Notes: generated by a model from the sequence alone, not told the origin. DNA of 64,000 nucleotides from Chinchilla lanigera (GCF_000276665.1 NW_004955463.1:12667516-12731515), one strand, 5' to 3'; counted from the stretch's first letter, positions 1 to 13,384 are shown. Numbers and translations: made by a program.

Positions 1-234
1 TCTAGTTGACATTTTTTCCACAGATGTTTACACCTTGCCATTTGTCATACCAAGTAAGGGAATGTAAAGATTGTTTCCTGTATCCCTCAGGTGCAGCTAC
101 TGAGATGCATAGCCAGCTACCATTATGCTAAAGTATATAATTTCATTTAAAAAGTATGGAATGGGTATGGTAGCCCACAATAATGCCCCAAGGGTTCACA
201 ACACTTGTAACTAAAGTTACTTCTAAACTTTGTC

Positions 235-850
235 TTGGAAACCCAATGTCTTTGTTCTCTAGGGACAATTCTTATTGACAGTTCTTTTTTTCCTATGTGT
301 GGATCATACTTCCTCTGTTGTTGTGTCTCATAACTTCTTACTGTAAGTCAGACAGTTTTAGTAATAGGAGGCATTCTGGAATTATTCCCCTCTCTCACCT
401 TAGTGTTCACTGCTGTTACATTCTGTTCACTATGGTTCTGCTATTTAGCAATTTTCCACAACTAATTCTCTCAAGCTTGTATCCTTTGCTGTGTGTTGAC
501 ACACATCTGTTACTCAATTTTGTGATTGCCCTGAGTTTATTTAAAAGCCTAGCCAGTAGGTTACTTTGCTTCTGCCAGTAGGTTCAGTGTGTCTGCTAGG
601 GAATTAATTCATCACTCCAGAAGTTTGCATCTCCGTCTTTGCCATGAATTATTCTGTGTGCAGAGTTTTAGTGGCAGGTAGAGGTGACTGGAGATATCTC
701 AGGTTGTTCATAGGCATGTGGACCAGCTCTGCAGATGCATGTGGATATGTGTTTTAAGATTACTGGAATTAATATTTCAAAACTTTTCAAAGCTTCCTAT
801 GGACTTCCCTCTCTAGCTTTTCCTTTTTAAGGATTTTGGCCATTCTCTTA
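235..850 (-). mobile_element. Probable ancient LINE-1 untranslated-region fragment
   Basis: T-rich text with the general wording of old mammalian L1 untranslated regions read on the opposite strand. It is strongly diverged and has no intact reading frame. Assignment is by eye only; borders are uncertain. Confidence 0.3.
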
Positions 851-990
851 TTTGCCACACTGTTACTTTTGTCTTGGGTATCCAAAATTTTAAAAATTGC
901 TGCTTATCATTCTTGAAAAATGTGCCCTGGGAATGGTTGTTGCTACTGAGGAAGTTTAGAGTCAGACCAAATTAGGTCAAGTCATGTGAC

Positions 991-1022
991 TGGATGATTC
1001 TTAAGACATACTAGAAAGCTCA
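991..1022 (+). repeat. 32-bp exact direct repeat, copy 1 (copy 2 at 1930-1961)
   Basis: The 32 bases starting TGGATGATTC and ending GAAAGCTCA occur identically at 1930-1961. The flanks of the two copies do not match, so this is not part of a longer recognisable tandem duplication. Confidence 0.85.
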
Positions 1023-2039
1023 AATAATAATATTTTATGAATGCAGATTTTAGGGGACTTCCAAATACTAAACTGTTACTACAATTTTATATTGTAAATA
1101 TATATGTAAAACTATATGTGTATAAATTAATTTTCTATCTTCTTATATAATCACCTACATAATATCAATATAGACTCTTGGCCTAAGGCTTAAAATATGT
1201 ATTATCTGGTCCTGCAAAGAAAAACTGCCAATCTTGCTCCAGACAGTTAAATTGACTAGCACAGAAAATGTCTCAAAATAATAGGTGGAGATTAACTTTA
1301 AGATAATTTGATGAATGTTGTACCTTTTATTCCAAACAATTACTGAAAAAGTTTTGAGTTTAGATTAAAAGGTTGTTGAAAAGCTGGGAAAAGTAGGGAT
1401 AAATAAAGAATGTCCATATACATAGCAGTTCACTCTTAATTGTGAATCTCAATTTTCCACTGCATCAAAAACATAGTATACAAGATAAAGGAATCAAAGT
1501 GTAGAAAGTGTAGAATTTCAGGTCACTAAGGCACCTGAAATTTGGTGTAGTTGCTGTTAGACATTTTCTCTGAATGCTGGATGAAAGACAATTTCTGTAA
1601 GGTCTAATGGACAAAGCTGAAAAAAGACTTCACAGAGCACAATTCTTTATTCTTTCATGGAATGATAGGAGATCAGATGTACTGGAAATCTATTTTCATA
1701 GATATTTTTATATCAAAAAGAGATAACAGAAAAGCATTTTATTTACAAAATAATAAAAAATATCTGGTCACCAGGAAAGCAAATTTATTTCTGTTTGTAT
1801 TAATATTGACCTGTATGCATGTAAATTTATTTTAGTCTATAAAAGAGTTGCTTACTGAATACATTGACAATGCATAATTTTGGATCTTCCATTTGGTCCT
1901 CCATGGCAATAGGAAGAATACTTCCTATTTGGATGATTCTTAAGACATACTAGAAAGCTCATCCAAAAGAATACTCTTTTGCCAGCTGGATAAGTACTGA
2001 TGGACCAAAGGTTGGTTTTGTCCCTGCTGTGAGACATAA

Positions 2040-2219
2040 CATGAAAGACCTGTTGGAAATGGGAAGGAAATTTAGGGATGGAAGGATCAAGTATGGGTGG
2101 GATGAAGGAAAGGGGAAATAAGGATTAAGATGTAATATGTATGTATACCAACTTCTCACAATGAATGTTTATTATGTATCACAAATGTGTACTAATAAAT
2201 AAAAATAAAAGAATAAAAT
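2040..2219 (+). mobile_element. Probable LINE-1 3' end
   Basis: A purine-rich GGGAAGG/GGATGG stretch is followed by an AT-rich segment. It ends with ACTAATAAATAAAAATAAAAG, which resembles the 3' UTR and A-rich tail of non-muroid rodent L1 copies. No coding part is recognisable. Family assignment is tentative. Confidence 0.4.
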
Positions 2220-3060
2220 GAAAGATTCAAGTAAAAATCTCACTTAGCCACATGCACAATGGTTCCATGGCACAGCCACGTAGGCTTGGCATATAAATGA
2301 GTCTTACTGCAAAACACTGTATGTGTATCTGAGTGCGTTTGGTGGTAGTTACTACACTGTGGCAAAGTCCCCACAAAGGTTATAGAATCATTTCTTTCTC
2401 TCTCCCCCACCTCCCATGGTGGCAACTAAGTAAACAACATTGGAATGGGAATAAATGGCTTATAAAAATCCTTTCTGGAGTATTAAAGAAAGAGATGGCG
2501 CCTGCAGATGGTTTCTTGATATGACAGCCCATAGCTTCAAGAAATTCAGATATGGATGTCACTTGTCGAGTAGCACTTAAGGGAAGGTAAAGGCTTAACG
2601 AGACTCAGAACCCTAATTTCAAATGAGAAGTGGAGAGAGCAGGATGAATATCTTACTCTTTACTCCCTTCGGTCTTCATTCACCCTTAATTTAAAGACCT
2701 AAAACAGGGAACATCTAAACATGAGACCTCGCCCTGCCTGCCTTACTGATGCCCTCTCACCCTGTGCCTCCTCTTCTACCTCCCAGTCGAACTCCCTGAT
2801 TCTCACCTTTCATCCCTAATAACAACTCAATTTCAGGCACATTTTTTGTCAGAGAACACTAACCACAACCATGTCCTGCCCCATCAGAGACCCGTAATTC
2901 TAACTTTTCATCTTTCATCAAACCAGTAACACACCAAACAGAAGGAGGGCTCCGCGTCAAGAGCGATCTCAAATGGCTTCCATCTCCATTACCCCCACTG
3001 TGCCCTGACACGTCATGGTGCTAAGTAAAGAACTCTGAACACTCAGGATGCCTCAGTTCA

Positions 3061-3096
3061 CAGGCTCCCTGCCACTCACAGGCTCCCTGCCACTGA
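3061..3096 (+). repeat. 18-bp tandem duplication
   Basis: Two adjacent copies of an 18-base unit (CAGGCTCCCTGCCACTCA) with a single difference in the second copy. It lies in non-coding intron. Confidence 0.85.
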
Positions 3097-6000
3097 CAGC
3101 TTCCAGATGCAAGGAAATCTTAACTGTCTGTGGCCCTCAGCACATCATAGGTCCTTCAGGGTTTCCAAAATTCCCTAATAACCAGTGCACTATTTTGTCT
3201 CCATTTCAATATTCAACCACAGGGATTTCAGAGAAACTAAGCAATATGGATAAAGACTTCACAAATCACTTCCTATTTCTTTGGAAAATTATGCGTAGTA
3301 TTCACACACTCTAGAATTATTGTGATTTCTTCTGCAGAGTTTTTCTTTCAATTTGATACCCAGCCCTCTTTCTCTCTCTCCTCCGCATACCCAGAAGTGC
3401 ATGCGCGAGCACACACAAACACACACACACACCTGTAACTTTCGATGAGTGCCATTGTTTCCAATCTTAATTTCTTTTGGGAAATATTATGGTTAGTAAT
3501 TTTCCAAGGCCAGCCTCTCACCACTGTGCTTAAGGAAATCATTTATGTCATGCTAATCTCTGAACTGGGCTCGATCCCATAAAACCTCGGGAAGTACATC
3601 AATTTAATGAAAAGTGAGGTCATTTTCATATATTCTATGTTCCCACTTCCATACCCATATGCCATCACAAAGGAAAAGTTTTTTGCTTAAGATTTGCTTT
3701 TGTCTCAGCAATGTATTATTGAATTCAAAGTTTTAATTGTTGAGTTCCTAGTCCACTGAACAAAGAAAACTGTGTATCTTTAAACAGATTTGGGGGTATT
3801 TTTCTTTCAAATCGACCTGTATATTTTCCATGTCATCTGATATTTAGAAAGTGTTGGAGAGTGTGGGAAAGATCACCTAAAAGTGCAACCTTATGCTAAG
3901 ATCAGCTGAGGAAATGGTTCTCAGGAGCTCTGAGACAGCCCAGTGCCTCAGGGCACAGTCTCTGGCCCTTGCTAAAGGTACCTGCTGCTCAGGGTCATGT
4001 CTCATTTGTCGTCACTTTGTAACAACTGCATGCAATATCCTTGAAATATAAAGGGATTTAAATGAGAGTCCGTCTGGGGAATGGGTGAGGAAGAAGGAAA
4101 TTGTCTTTTTGTCTTTCTCCTTGATCTTCAGTCTGGTAACAATTTAAATTCTGAGCTGTCCACATGCAGGTTTTCATAGAAAGTGCCCTCTAAGAAAAGC
4201 TGTCCAGCAAAGCTTAACAGCTGCTTCGATGCAAGTTCCGACACAGGTTTATCCAGTAAAAACACCATCCTATTCGTGCCCTCGCTGTGGCTGAAGCAAC
4301 TCTGGCATGGCATCTACTTCTAAGCAAGAGGGAAGGAGAAATGTCTTGGTGGAAATCGTAAACTGTGAGCAATGAGAACAGAGACCGTGGATTTGAAAGC
4401 CTCCATCTGTAAAGCAGCATTTAAAAGCAAACAGGACACTTCCTCACAACTGATCTGCTTTGCCTTAAAACAGTTTACATTCTTCTCTCTAAACTGAAAT
4501 AAGATTAAACTGATTCCTTGTATTTTTTTATATTTTAAAAAAAAATTCCCAGTTACAGGTGGATTTTATATCAACAGTCTTTATTATTATTAAAGTTTAT
4601 ATTTCCTCAGTGACTCCATGAAGACTTTGCTTATGCAAGGAACCAGGAGAGACAGGGCAGACTGAGAAACAGAATCACTAGACCTCAGCCATCTTAAAAC
4701 CTGCCAGGCTGTGAGCACCAAGCTTCCTCTGTTCCACTAAGCATCAGAAAAACTCATTTATAAACAGAGGTGAATACTTTTCTGAGCACTGTGTGACAGT
4801 TTTTCCAGGCATGGTTTTTAAGTAGATTTTTCCCCTCTCCTACTCCCTCCTTAGAATCTTTTCAAATTATCAAGGAGACATATCTCTATTTTGGCAATAA
4901 AATGACCAGTTGTAGTCCAGAAAGTCTCACATCATGGGAAACTCCAGTCTCACCCAAGTAAACCAGAACTAAAACAGGTGTTCACCCTGAGCTGGCAGAC
5001 AGAGGGTTTTGAGGTTCCTTGTTCCCAAATGGCTTTTCCTAAGGTTGCTCCAGATGTCACCTAAGAGAGTTTGGTGTCTTGGGTTCTGCTCTGAATGATT
5101 CAAATCCTGTGAGCTTTCACCGTGGGTTTCCTTCCATTTTACTCAGGGAAGAAGTATCAGGAAGGATCACCAGCCAAGCTGCGCGCAGACACGGAGTTCG
5201 GTGTTCACTTTCCATTCCTCCTGGAAGAGGGAGCCCTCACCCATGGATTCAGCCAGGAAGGCAGACCCTGTGCCGTCCATCCTGAGAGTGTTCCACAGTC
5301 ACTTGATCCCAGAAGTTGCTCAGAGCCCAGGATCCCTTTTCAGCTTGCTCATAAATCATTCTTGGGGGAACTTTGAAAATTACCCATTCTTTTAAATCCC
5401 AAATTTCTATATCTTGTATTGAATGCATGGTGAAACTCAGAAAAATGAAATCATAATGTGATCATAAAAATTAGGTTCACATTCTGAGATTTGACCATAG
5501 TATGTACGTGTAGGTCTGTGGGGGGGCGATGTATGTGTCAGAGACAAAGAGACAGAGATTGAGAGCAGGAAGTGAGTGCGAGCAGGAGGTGATTTCCCCC
5601 ATAATACAAGATGTGACAGTCATACTAGGTAATAAGTGAGTATTTCCAAGTCAAGTATGGACTTCTTGTCATTACAGACTATGTCATTGTAGAGAAGGCA
5701 ACTATAGCCTTCAAGACATGAAATTCTCAGTACCATCAAAGGCATCTTGAGACTGAAGATTTTTCTTCTTCTTGTGCTAGGAACTTGACCAATACTTTAA
5801 TGAAGAGACAGCTGCAATGGATTTTCCGAAGATAGAACCAAGAATGTCAGTACACACATTCTGCCCACCCTTCCCAGCACTCAGTCAGGAGACTTGGCTT
5901 CTCAATGCTAAGACTTCATGGAACTTGTTATTTTTTTGTATAATTTAAGCTCTGAACAATAACAACAAAATGGTGCTCAGCGTTCCACAGAGAAATCTCT

Positions 6001-9000
6001 CTCTTCAGAATTTACAACCTGCCCATGGAGTATATGGAGATTTCAAATGAAATGGTTGGTCATAAGCCAGAATTTCTTAACACATTTTTAAAACAGGCCT
6101 GCAAAAGAGGAAATAGAACTATAGATGCTTTTTAAACTTTCTGGTAGGCATTGTGAGAGAGGATCTCATCCATCCATCATCAGATCATTTTCAATTAATC
6201 TGAGTCAGGTCTGTAATTGTAGGAAATAATGACAACAGGTTGGCACCCTTGGAAACGTGCAGCCTGATCTGGCACCATAAACCCGAACATTCCTCCTTAA
6301 TAGAGATTCACCTCACAGATTGAGTCTCTCTCATCAAACGCTACCGTTGGAAAACAAAAGCCTGTGGTCCCTCTCTTATAGTTTCCTTTACATAATAGGA
6401 TTCATACAGGATAAGTTGCGATGACTGTGAGAGAATAAGTCTCCTCAGAATGGCTCCAGAAAGCACAGAGGAAAGAGCTGCTTTCCTTACTCGGACGTGT
6501 TCGATCATGTGCTCTCCGAACACTGGCTCCATGCACAGTGGTGCAGCCAAAGGCAGGCAGCAAGAAGGAAAGCTACAAGCATCACTTTCACAAGCAAACT
6601 AGCTGCAAAGCTGTTCTCACCTGGTATATCTGACCTGCCAAGTTCCAAAGATGGAAGCTAGACCATGCGTCTGAGCACATTTCAAGTTCCAGTGCCTCCT
6701 GGGAATTCCCAGGCAAAAGGACCATACTGTGTTTGAGCAGTAAGAGACACATCTTGTGACCAGGGAACCAACTCATCCTCATCCCTAGCAAGTTCTGCTA
6801 AGGATAGTCCCAGACAACTCCCTCTGCATTTGTTTGCCAGCCTCTTCCACATACAAAGACCCCATCATCCAAGAGACCTTGACCTGTGATCTGCCTTTTT
6901 CTTTAGCCTCTGGGATGGTGCCCCTGGCCACCTTTTCCTTCAGTTACTCCAGCCTTTATAGTCCATTCCTTGTTCCCAGGTTCTAGGCCTGCTTAGAACT
7001 GAGTCATCTCAGAGGGGATTTGCTGATTTCTCTGGGAAGGTATATTTCTGCAAGGACTGTATCATTTTCAAAGCATGAAAAGAAGAGAGTTTTTTTTTAA
7101 GACGGTGATCTAAGTTTCATGAGGTTTACATTGAAAAAGACACCAGATGGGTGACTTTATGATGAAGTGGGGCTCTTCTAGTCTTTGCTTCTGCACAGGT
7201 TTCTGACAGGTGTTTCCTCTAAGGCATGTCTGTTTTCTGTAACAACAGAATGAAGAAAGCTGCTGTCTGTGATGGCTTATATACATACATCATGCTTTTA
7301 TTATAATAGAAAAATCCATAGTGATTTATTTGCTGAGTCAAGTTACAGCGTGCTTGGGATATCATCTTCCATTTGCCAAAAGGGCATTTATTTACTGCTC
7401 CAAGGACTCTTCATTCATCATGAGAGTGAGATGGGTGGAGAAAGCAGGGAAGTAGGGAAATATCAGAAAAAGCCACAGAAGGAAGTAGTACATTTGAGCG
7501 CTGAGAGCAGCAAACAGAAAACCCCTTCCCTGAGGGTAAGATAGTGATTTCCAAATTGTCCTCAAAATGCCTAAGACACTCACCATCAACTTGGGTACAT
7601 TACATAGACATTTGTTTTGAGAAATCTGAAGACGTGTCCAAAAAACTCTCAGAGAGATAGAATGGCTCTATGAATGGATAACATAGCTAGTTCTTAAAAA
7701 TCTTGATAGAAATCAAAGCTAGACTCAGAACTTGGGTATGTTTTCTGGCAAGAACCTTGAACAAGCTTGGCATAAAGCCATGGCCATAGTCCTGTCCAGT
7801 ATGGTTGAGAGGGTCTGAGGGGCTCTTAAAACGCAGTGTTGGGGCTCTTGAGTTTTGGTCATGTAAACCACCAAAAGGACATTAATTTGAATGAACAAGG
7901 TAATCCACTTCACTCAAGCTGAACTTGAGGCTTACATTACAATGTCTTTTGGTTAGTTAAATGTCCAAGACTTGGGAAATTCACTAAATTTATGGGTAGG
8001 TCTTAGTGCATGTCAAGATAAAGGATTTTGCTTATGGTTTTGGCCAGTCTTCTTAGTAATTACCCTCTGCGTTTCCAAGCCTTTCTCCAGTAGCCTGCCC
8101 TCGCTACTCAGGCTTTTCTGCTGATGTCATCTACCTACCACAGTACTTTAGGTCTGATACTTCAAATTTCAGTATGTCCTTTTATCTAAAAAGTTATGAC
8201 TTAGGATAGCAATTTAGAAACTAATCTAGTTGAGGAGAGGAAAACTTGCTTTCATTAAGTTGAAGTCTGGATCACTGAGCCAGATGTTGAATAACAAGTT
8301 ATTTTAATTCACAGAGAAAAGTCTTAACCCTACAGAACAAACAGAAGTAGGTTGCATTTCTCCTAGGTTTATCCAAATCTCACCTGTTCACCTGAATGAA
8401 CTACATGTGAGGTGGGAAATCCCTGTTTCGAGGTTGTTTTTGCAGCCTAACATTAGATTCTCCTGACTTACTAGGTCCTTTCTAAACCCAAACTTTCTGT
8501 GATTCTAGACAAGTTTTCTCTGGTCTCTAACAAGCTTTCCTTTGGGTTTGAGTGGAGTTATAACACATAGAGGTGGGGGGCCTTGGCCAAGACTGGGTGA
8601 GGATCAGAGCAGAGATTAGGAAAATAAGGCCCTTGTGAAAGCTGCAAAGACTGCAAAGCACATTTAATAAATCAGGTGGTTTCAGTGGAGACCCATTAGG
8701 AAAAAATATGGAAAGAAGAGCGGAGACCGGGTTAAGGAAGATTCCACCCATGATTTGACCTCTTGCCACCTTTTAAATCCTAGACTGAGGTACCCAAAAC
8801 ACTACTTATGATTCTGCCAAGCAATAGTAACACTGTGATAGTAGAGAAATGAAGAGCAGAAATAAGAACCTTTGAAGCATATAAATCTAAGGTCAAAAGA
8901 GAACCTGCTCAAGTGCTCAATATGTCTCCAGCTGTGAGGTCTTCTGAGTATTGAGCTACTTGTGCCCTTCAGCTTGGAGCCCTTGCTCTGGAGTCTCAGG

Positions 9001-9126
9001 CTTGCAGTCATTCTCTCCTTACATTGCTCTCCACTTTGGGTTCAAGGATCTATCACATTTTAGATCTTGGTGTTGTTACACAGGAACCCCAATTGTTCTC
9101 AGACTGATGCCTTCCTCCCTATTTAG

Positions 9127-9223
9127 GACTTTTCTAGAGGACACGGAGCAAGAATTTGACCAGCTGGATAGCAGTGGCATGTTTCATTGGTGCAAAACAA
9201 CTCCTTTGGACAAGGTGATTTTG
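9127..9223 (+). CDS. KCNU1: KCNU1 exon: end of RCK1-RCK2 linker
   Basis: 97 bp. The acceptor is CTCCCTATTTAG before 9127 and the donor is GTAGGT at 9224. The first base completes a codon from the upstream exon, then 32 codons read TFLEDTEQEFDQ.. through SSGMFHWC to ..LDKVIL. The 'S/T-G-M-F-H-W-C' motif is diagnostic of Slo1/Slo3 channels just before RCK2 and is followed by the conserved 'KVIL' strand. The exon ends in phase 0 and joins directly to the KRTDK.. start of the next exon. The reading frame continues open past the donor (VGKLVSYLNK..) but this is intron, not protein. Confidence 0.92.
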
Positions 9224-9613
9224 GTAGGTAAACTTGTATCGTATCTAAATAAAATAAAGCATTTCTTGGGGCACAGGATGCTCTTCTGCTAATCATAAGC
9301 ACCTGTCATTTCTCTTTGCAAATAGAGTTTGAAAGGAAAAACACATACCTCACCAGCCATGTGAATGACGTGCAGTGCAACCCATGTGACATCTGACAAA
9401 GACTTTGTGGATGATATGATGAGATTTAAAACACTTAGATGTCCTCAACTACTATCCCCCTCTTTAAAAGTTTAGCCAACTCAATTATTCATAATAATGT
9501 TCTCATTAAACAAGTTTTGCTATTAAATCTAATTAATTTAATTGCACTAGGGAAAGTTAGTATTTATAAACCCTCTGCAGTTGTTCTTTTATTTTAAAAT
9601 ATACCAGCATTTC

Positions 9614-9832
9614 AGCTGGCTGGAGTGACATATGCTTGTAATTTGAACAGTCTGAGAACCTATCTCAAGCCAAGAGCCCAGCCTGGGCATTTTAGCAACT
9701 GTGTAAGAATTTGTCTCAAAACAAATAAACAAATAAAAGATTTAAAAGGGATTGGGGATGTAGTTCAGTGCAAAGGTCCTGGGTTCAATTCGCAATACCA
9801 CAATAAACAAGCAGACAAACGTTTCTCTAATT
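9614..9832 (+). mobile_element. B1-dID dimeric SINE (old copy)
   Basis: The left half has a degenerate B1 pattern (TGCTTGTAAT.., then CAGCCTGGGCA, TGTCTCAAAA). An A-rich linker follows, then an ID/tRNA-Ala-like right half (ATTGGGGATGTAGTTCAGTG, GGGTTCAATTCGCAATACCA). This B1 plus ID-tail architecture is the rodent B1-dID structure. Pol III A- and B-box-like motifs are recognisable but diverged. Confidence 0.75.
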
Positions 9833-10297
9833 TATTAGTTTTAAAATTTAGACTTCTTATAATATTTTTTAAAATTGGCTATGTTTATATTTAATACATA
9901 AGCCCAAAATGTATCTCTTAAATATCTCCATTTCAGCCCCAAACACCTTGGGTGAAGCCTTATAGATAGCATAGGTTCTGTCCCTATCCCTCTGCTCCAG
10001 GAGTCAAAATAACTCAGCTCATGGAAATGTAAACAATGAGGATATAAAAAGTCTTGTATCCTAATACAGCCTCTATTATCTGTTTTCTGTTTTCTCATCT
10101 ATTGTCATCCTGCAGAGTTAAAACTCAAGTATAACTTCAATGGTTTTCCTTATGAGGCATAAGCTGATAAAATTAACTAATAAAGATAATTATTTGTATC
10201 CTATAGAACTCTATAGAACTTGCTCATCTATGGCTAATTGACAATTATAAATATTTTCTTGCTTTCCAAAAGTAGTTTAGTTCATTTTTTCTACTTG

Positions 10298-10302
<5 letters not shown>

Positions 10303-10332
<30 letters not shown>
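10303..10332 (+). repeat. (CA)n microsatellite
   Basis: About 15 uninterrupted CA units, preceded by TATATA, inside a KCNU1 intron. Confidence 0.95.
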
Positions 10333-11489
10333 AGCAAAATCCTTGTGGCTCAGTGCCAGTGTCCTGACAGAATATGTTCCAATTTTTGTAAAACTATTAT
10401 CAATCATTTGATCAGAAGCATAAAATTGTCAGATCTGTCATAGCAACTGGAAGATTATTAGGGTTGCTGAAACTTACCATTTTAGCAATTATGTCTTATT
10501 GTAAACTACACAAAATTAACATCCGCTGAACAGGAAGCCAAACATGTTTTCAGTAGGAAAATCTTTAGAAAGGTTGAGAAGTTGGTTTGAGGCATCCAAG
10601 AGACAAAGAAAAGGAAATAACAGACATTTTATTAGACTGTATTTGGTAAGCACACGGACATGTTGCCATGATAGCTACTTCCCTTATGATATTCAATGTG
10701 GAATACAGTTTAGAACAAAACTGTCCCTTGTTACACTTCCAAGGCATATTTTAGAAATGCTAAGAGTTTGAAATTTGTGTCTCTAAGAGATAAATACCTA
10801 AATCGCAAAATTCAGAAAGGCTTTGCACTTGGTTCTGTTTGCAGAAGGGCCCAGTGGAAGTATTCCATTGAAGTTTCTTTGGACAAATACCACATCTCTT
10901 CTTTCCCCCAAAGCCACCATCTTTCTTAATTGGGAGACAGTTTTGTGCCACAATTTGTTGAAGAAATTGCCTCTCTAGCCTGCCTATAAATGTACTCTGC
11001 CATGTATCTTGCTTCTAATCGTTTAGTACTGCTCAGAAGAGCAATTGTTGGACTTCGGGCATGTTACATTAAATACCGTTAGAGGCCTCATTATTCAACT
11101 TAAAACTAATCGGGTTAACTAGAGACAATTATTTAATAGATTTGGTTAAGATTCATGCCACTCTCCACGAAAGCTCCCTAGACAAGTAGAGAGCTTTATT
11201 TCCACTCTCAAGGAGATCCCCTCAGAAACATAGTACTTCCCAGTATCTTCTAACGTGATCAGCTCTAATTGCTGATATATGTGATTTTACTGATTTATCC
11301 TATTAGATTTGGTCAACGCTTGCTTTTTAGAACTTGCCATTTAACTCAGCCAAGGTTTGGCATAAAGGAGAATGATATATCCATTTGAAAGATTCTTTAC
11401 ATGCCTGAAACTCCAGAACACGTTCATAGCAAAATTTAAATATATTTAACTTATTGCCTACCAGCTTTCAAGTGTCCTGATAAGATTCA

Positions 11490-11720
11490 AATATGTTGTT
11501 ACTGAATACTTGTTCATGTCAAGCACTATGATTTCAAAATGTTATTTAATTCCCACAACAAAATTAACATGTATTTTACTTTTTAACCATTTTGAACACA
11601 AAGAAATTGAAGATCAGAGAGGTTAAAATGTTTTGTCCATTCTCATGACTAAAGACAGAGTCAGAGTACAAAGTCAAGTCTTCAGGCTGCATGCCCACTG
11701 CCCTATTACACCCAACATCC
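11490..11720 (-). mobile_element. MIR SINE
   Basis: Reads like the reverse complement of the MIR core: CCCACAACAAAATTAACATG, then a segment corresponding to 'gaggaaactgagg..agagaggttaa', then a TCAGAGTACAAAG-type tail. About 25-30% diverged, as expected of this pre-eutherian family. Confidence 0.65.
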
Positions 11721-12575
11721 TAAGTGGAGATATTTCTCAGGCCTGGAAATAGACCAGAAATACCAGTTTTTCAGTTATATTTATTACCTTTATCAGTCTC
11801 CATGAATATGGGAGATTCTAAATCTAAGTACATGTCTTATGTACTATTTTGTTCTCAACTTAGAGTTACCCAAGTGATGTTAAAAATCAGCATGCTACTA
11901 GTAGACATATTCAAAGGCTTGGGGCCAAATGGAATTTTTATGGCCCTCCAGTATTTCTTGTTCACATTCATGGCGAATTTCTTTGATGCAGGTTATTGAA
12001 TCACTTCAGTGTGTTAGGTTGAACAATGTGAAATTACCAATATTTAACTATTCTTGAACCACAAAAAGACAGTCTTGCCTGATTGAAACAACTATATGAA
12101 AAAACCACTGAACACTGCAACATGTTGCAGAATTTAATGTAGTTCTTAGAGCTCTATAGAAGACATTGTTTAGGAATAGAATTTGGAATGTCTCAGTTTT
12201 TCACTTAATCATGTTATAGCACATACAACACTAAAAACATATAATGAAAATAAGAAAATACTTCCCTCATATGCTGCAATGATTTTATAGCCTGAGTAAT
12301 GATGCTGAACTGAGTTTTAGTTGATTCATTCCAGGCAAATAGAAATTTTTCCAAAGAAGTAAAATAAGAAGGCGTTCCACAAAAAAAGGTATAATTGTAC
12401 TAATTCTGCATACGTTTCATAATAATAAGCAATTTGAAAAATTCTGTTAACCTCATGAAAGTACTAGTGTGCACATGACTGAAAATGTTAGGGTGAGAGG
12501 AAAGAGTTCTCTCTGAGGGGCTTTCTGTCATCTCCATTATGGAAGTCACCCACCCTGTCCTATGCTCATCCTCAG

Positions 12576-12800
12576 AAACGAACAGACAAGCCAAAGCACA
12601 CATTCCAAAACCACATTGTAGCGTGCGTATTTGGAGATGCCCACTCAGCCTTGATAGGGCTTCGGAACTTTGTCATGCCGCTAAGAGCCAGCAACTACAC
12701 TCAGAAGGAGCTGAAGGACATTGTGTTCATTGGGTCTCTGGAGTACCTGCAGAGAGAGTGGCGATTTCTCAGGAATTTCCCCAGGGTATTTATTATGCCT
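12576..12800 (+). CDS. KCNU1: KCNU1 exon: start of RCK2 domain (Rossmann core)
   Basis: 225 bp, exactly 75 codons, phase 0 at both ends. The acceptor is GCTCATCCTCAG and the donor is GTAAGT. It encodes KRTDKPKHTFQN, then the first RCK2 beta strand and turn HIVACVFGD, then SALIGLRNFVMPLRASNYT, IVFIGSLEYLQREW and NFPRVFIMP. In the Slo gating ring this segment forms the N-terminal Rossmann lobe of RCK2; the VFGD turn and 'NFVMPLRAS' are nearly invariant between Slo1 and Slo3. The true start is the AG at 12574-12575. An AG nearer the conserved CVFGD (after ATTGTAG) would remove the first beta strand and break phase. No damage is seen. Confidence 0.95.
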
Positions 12801-12859
12801 GTAAGTACCACAAAAATAATAGTGCATATTTTTAATGATAACATTACGAGTAGAGCTAG

Positions 12860-13095
12860 TGTTAATAATTATGGTAATAATTTGCAATTTATACTAGGTG
12901 TTAGAAACTGTGCTAAACACTCGGCCTATTATCAATTCATTTCTTCCTCAAAATAATGCTAGGGGATAGATATTATTTCTTTAAGCAAAGAAAAAGTAAA
13001 TAACTTGCCCAATATTGCACAGCAAGAAAGTAAAGTAAAAATAAGATTTAAGCACAACTATTGTGGCTACTGAGTTTATGGTCAAACTGCCCTGT
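12860..13095 (-). mobile_element. MIR SINE
   Basis: Shows the reverse-complement MIR order: 'ggtgttagaaactgtgctaa..', a pattern like 'atcaattcatttcttcctcaa', 'aataacttgcccaatattgcacagc', then 'aagatttaagcac'. Adjacent to the exon donor but outside it. Confidence 0.7.
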
Positions 13096-13384
13096 TTTAT
13101 TATCTTTATGCAAATCTTTTTAGTTTCTCTTTTTCTAAGACTGATCCTAACTTAATGGCTTAACCTAAAGTAATAACATTTAGTCTTCATGGTCTTTATC
13201 CTCTTTTTTGGAGGCTTTTTATATGTAATGCAAAGTATCACATGGTCCCTTCTGAGTGTTTGAATAGAGAGAACTGTGTTCACACTTTTAAGAAATGTAC
13301 CTTTTGTGTTTTGAATGTCTCTTCGGAAAGTCATGTTGCAACCTGGCTGTCGCTGTAACCATGTTCAGTGAAAAGGTGATTTGA

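Larger units (their letters stand above)
1..9126. other. KCNU1 intronic sequence upstream of the first recognised exon
   Basis: No exon could be recognised on either strand here. Because the first visible exon (9127) starts in the linker between the two RCK domains and has a proper splice acceptor, this stretch should be the preceding intron, with the channel pore and RCK1 exons further upstream, outside the window. The sequence is AT-rich with weak open frames only. Older LINE-like pieces (about 235-850 and 2040-2219), one 32-bp exact repeat pair and an 18-bp tandem duplication are listed separately. In 2230-9126 I otherwise see only short CA runs near 3411-3432 and nothing else I can name. 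Confidence 0.6.
9224..12575 (+). other. KCNU1 intron (3352 bp)
   Basis: Begins GTAGGT and ends CATCCTCAG. It contains a B1-dID SINE, a CA microsatellite and a MIR, listed separately. The rest is unique-looking AT-rich sequence with no recognised exon. Confidence 0.85.

Noticed and set aside
4128..4420. Protein-like minus-strand frames near 4.1-4.4 kb
   Set aside because: Overlapping frames without splice sites, start context or recognisable family; direction opposes the gene.
5782..5847. Possible extra KCNU1 exon after TTCTTCTTCTTGTGCTAG (would read ELDQYFNEETAAMDFPKIEP)
   Set aside because: Good acceptor-like text, but only a weak GT after it and no resemblance to the Slo linker that I can recognise; left as intron.
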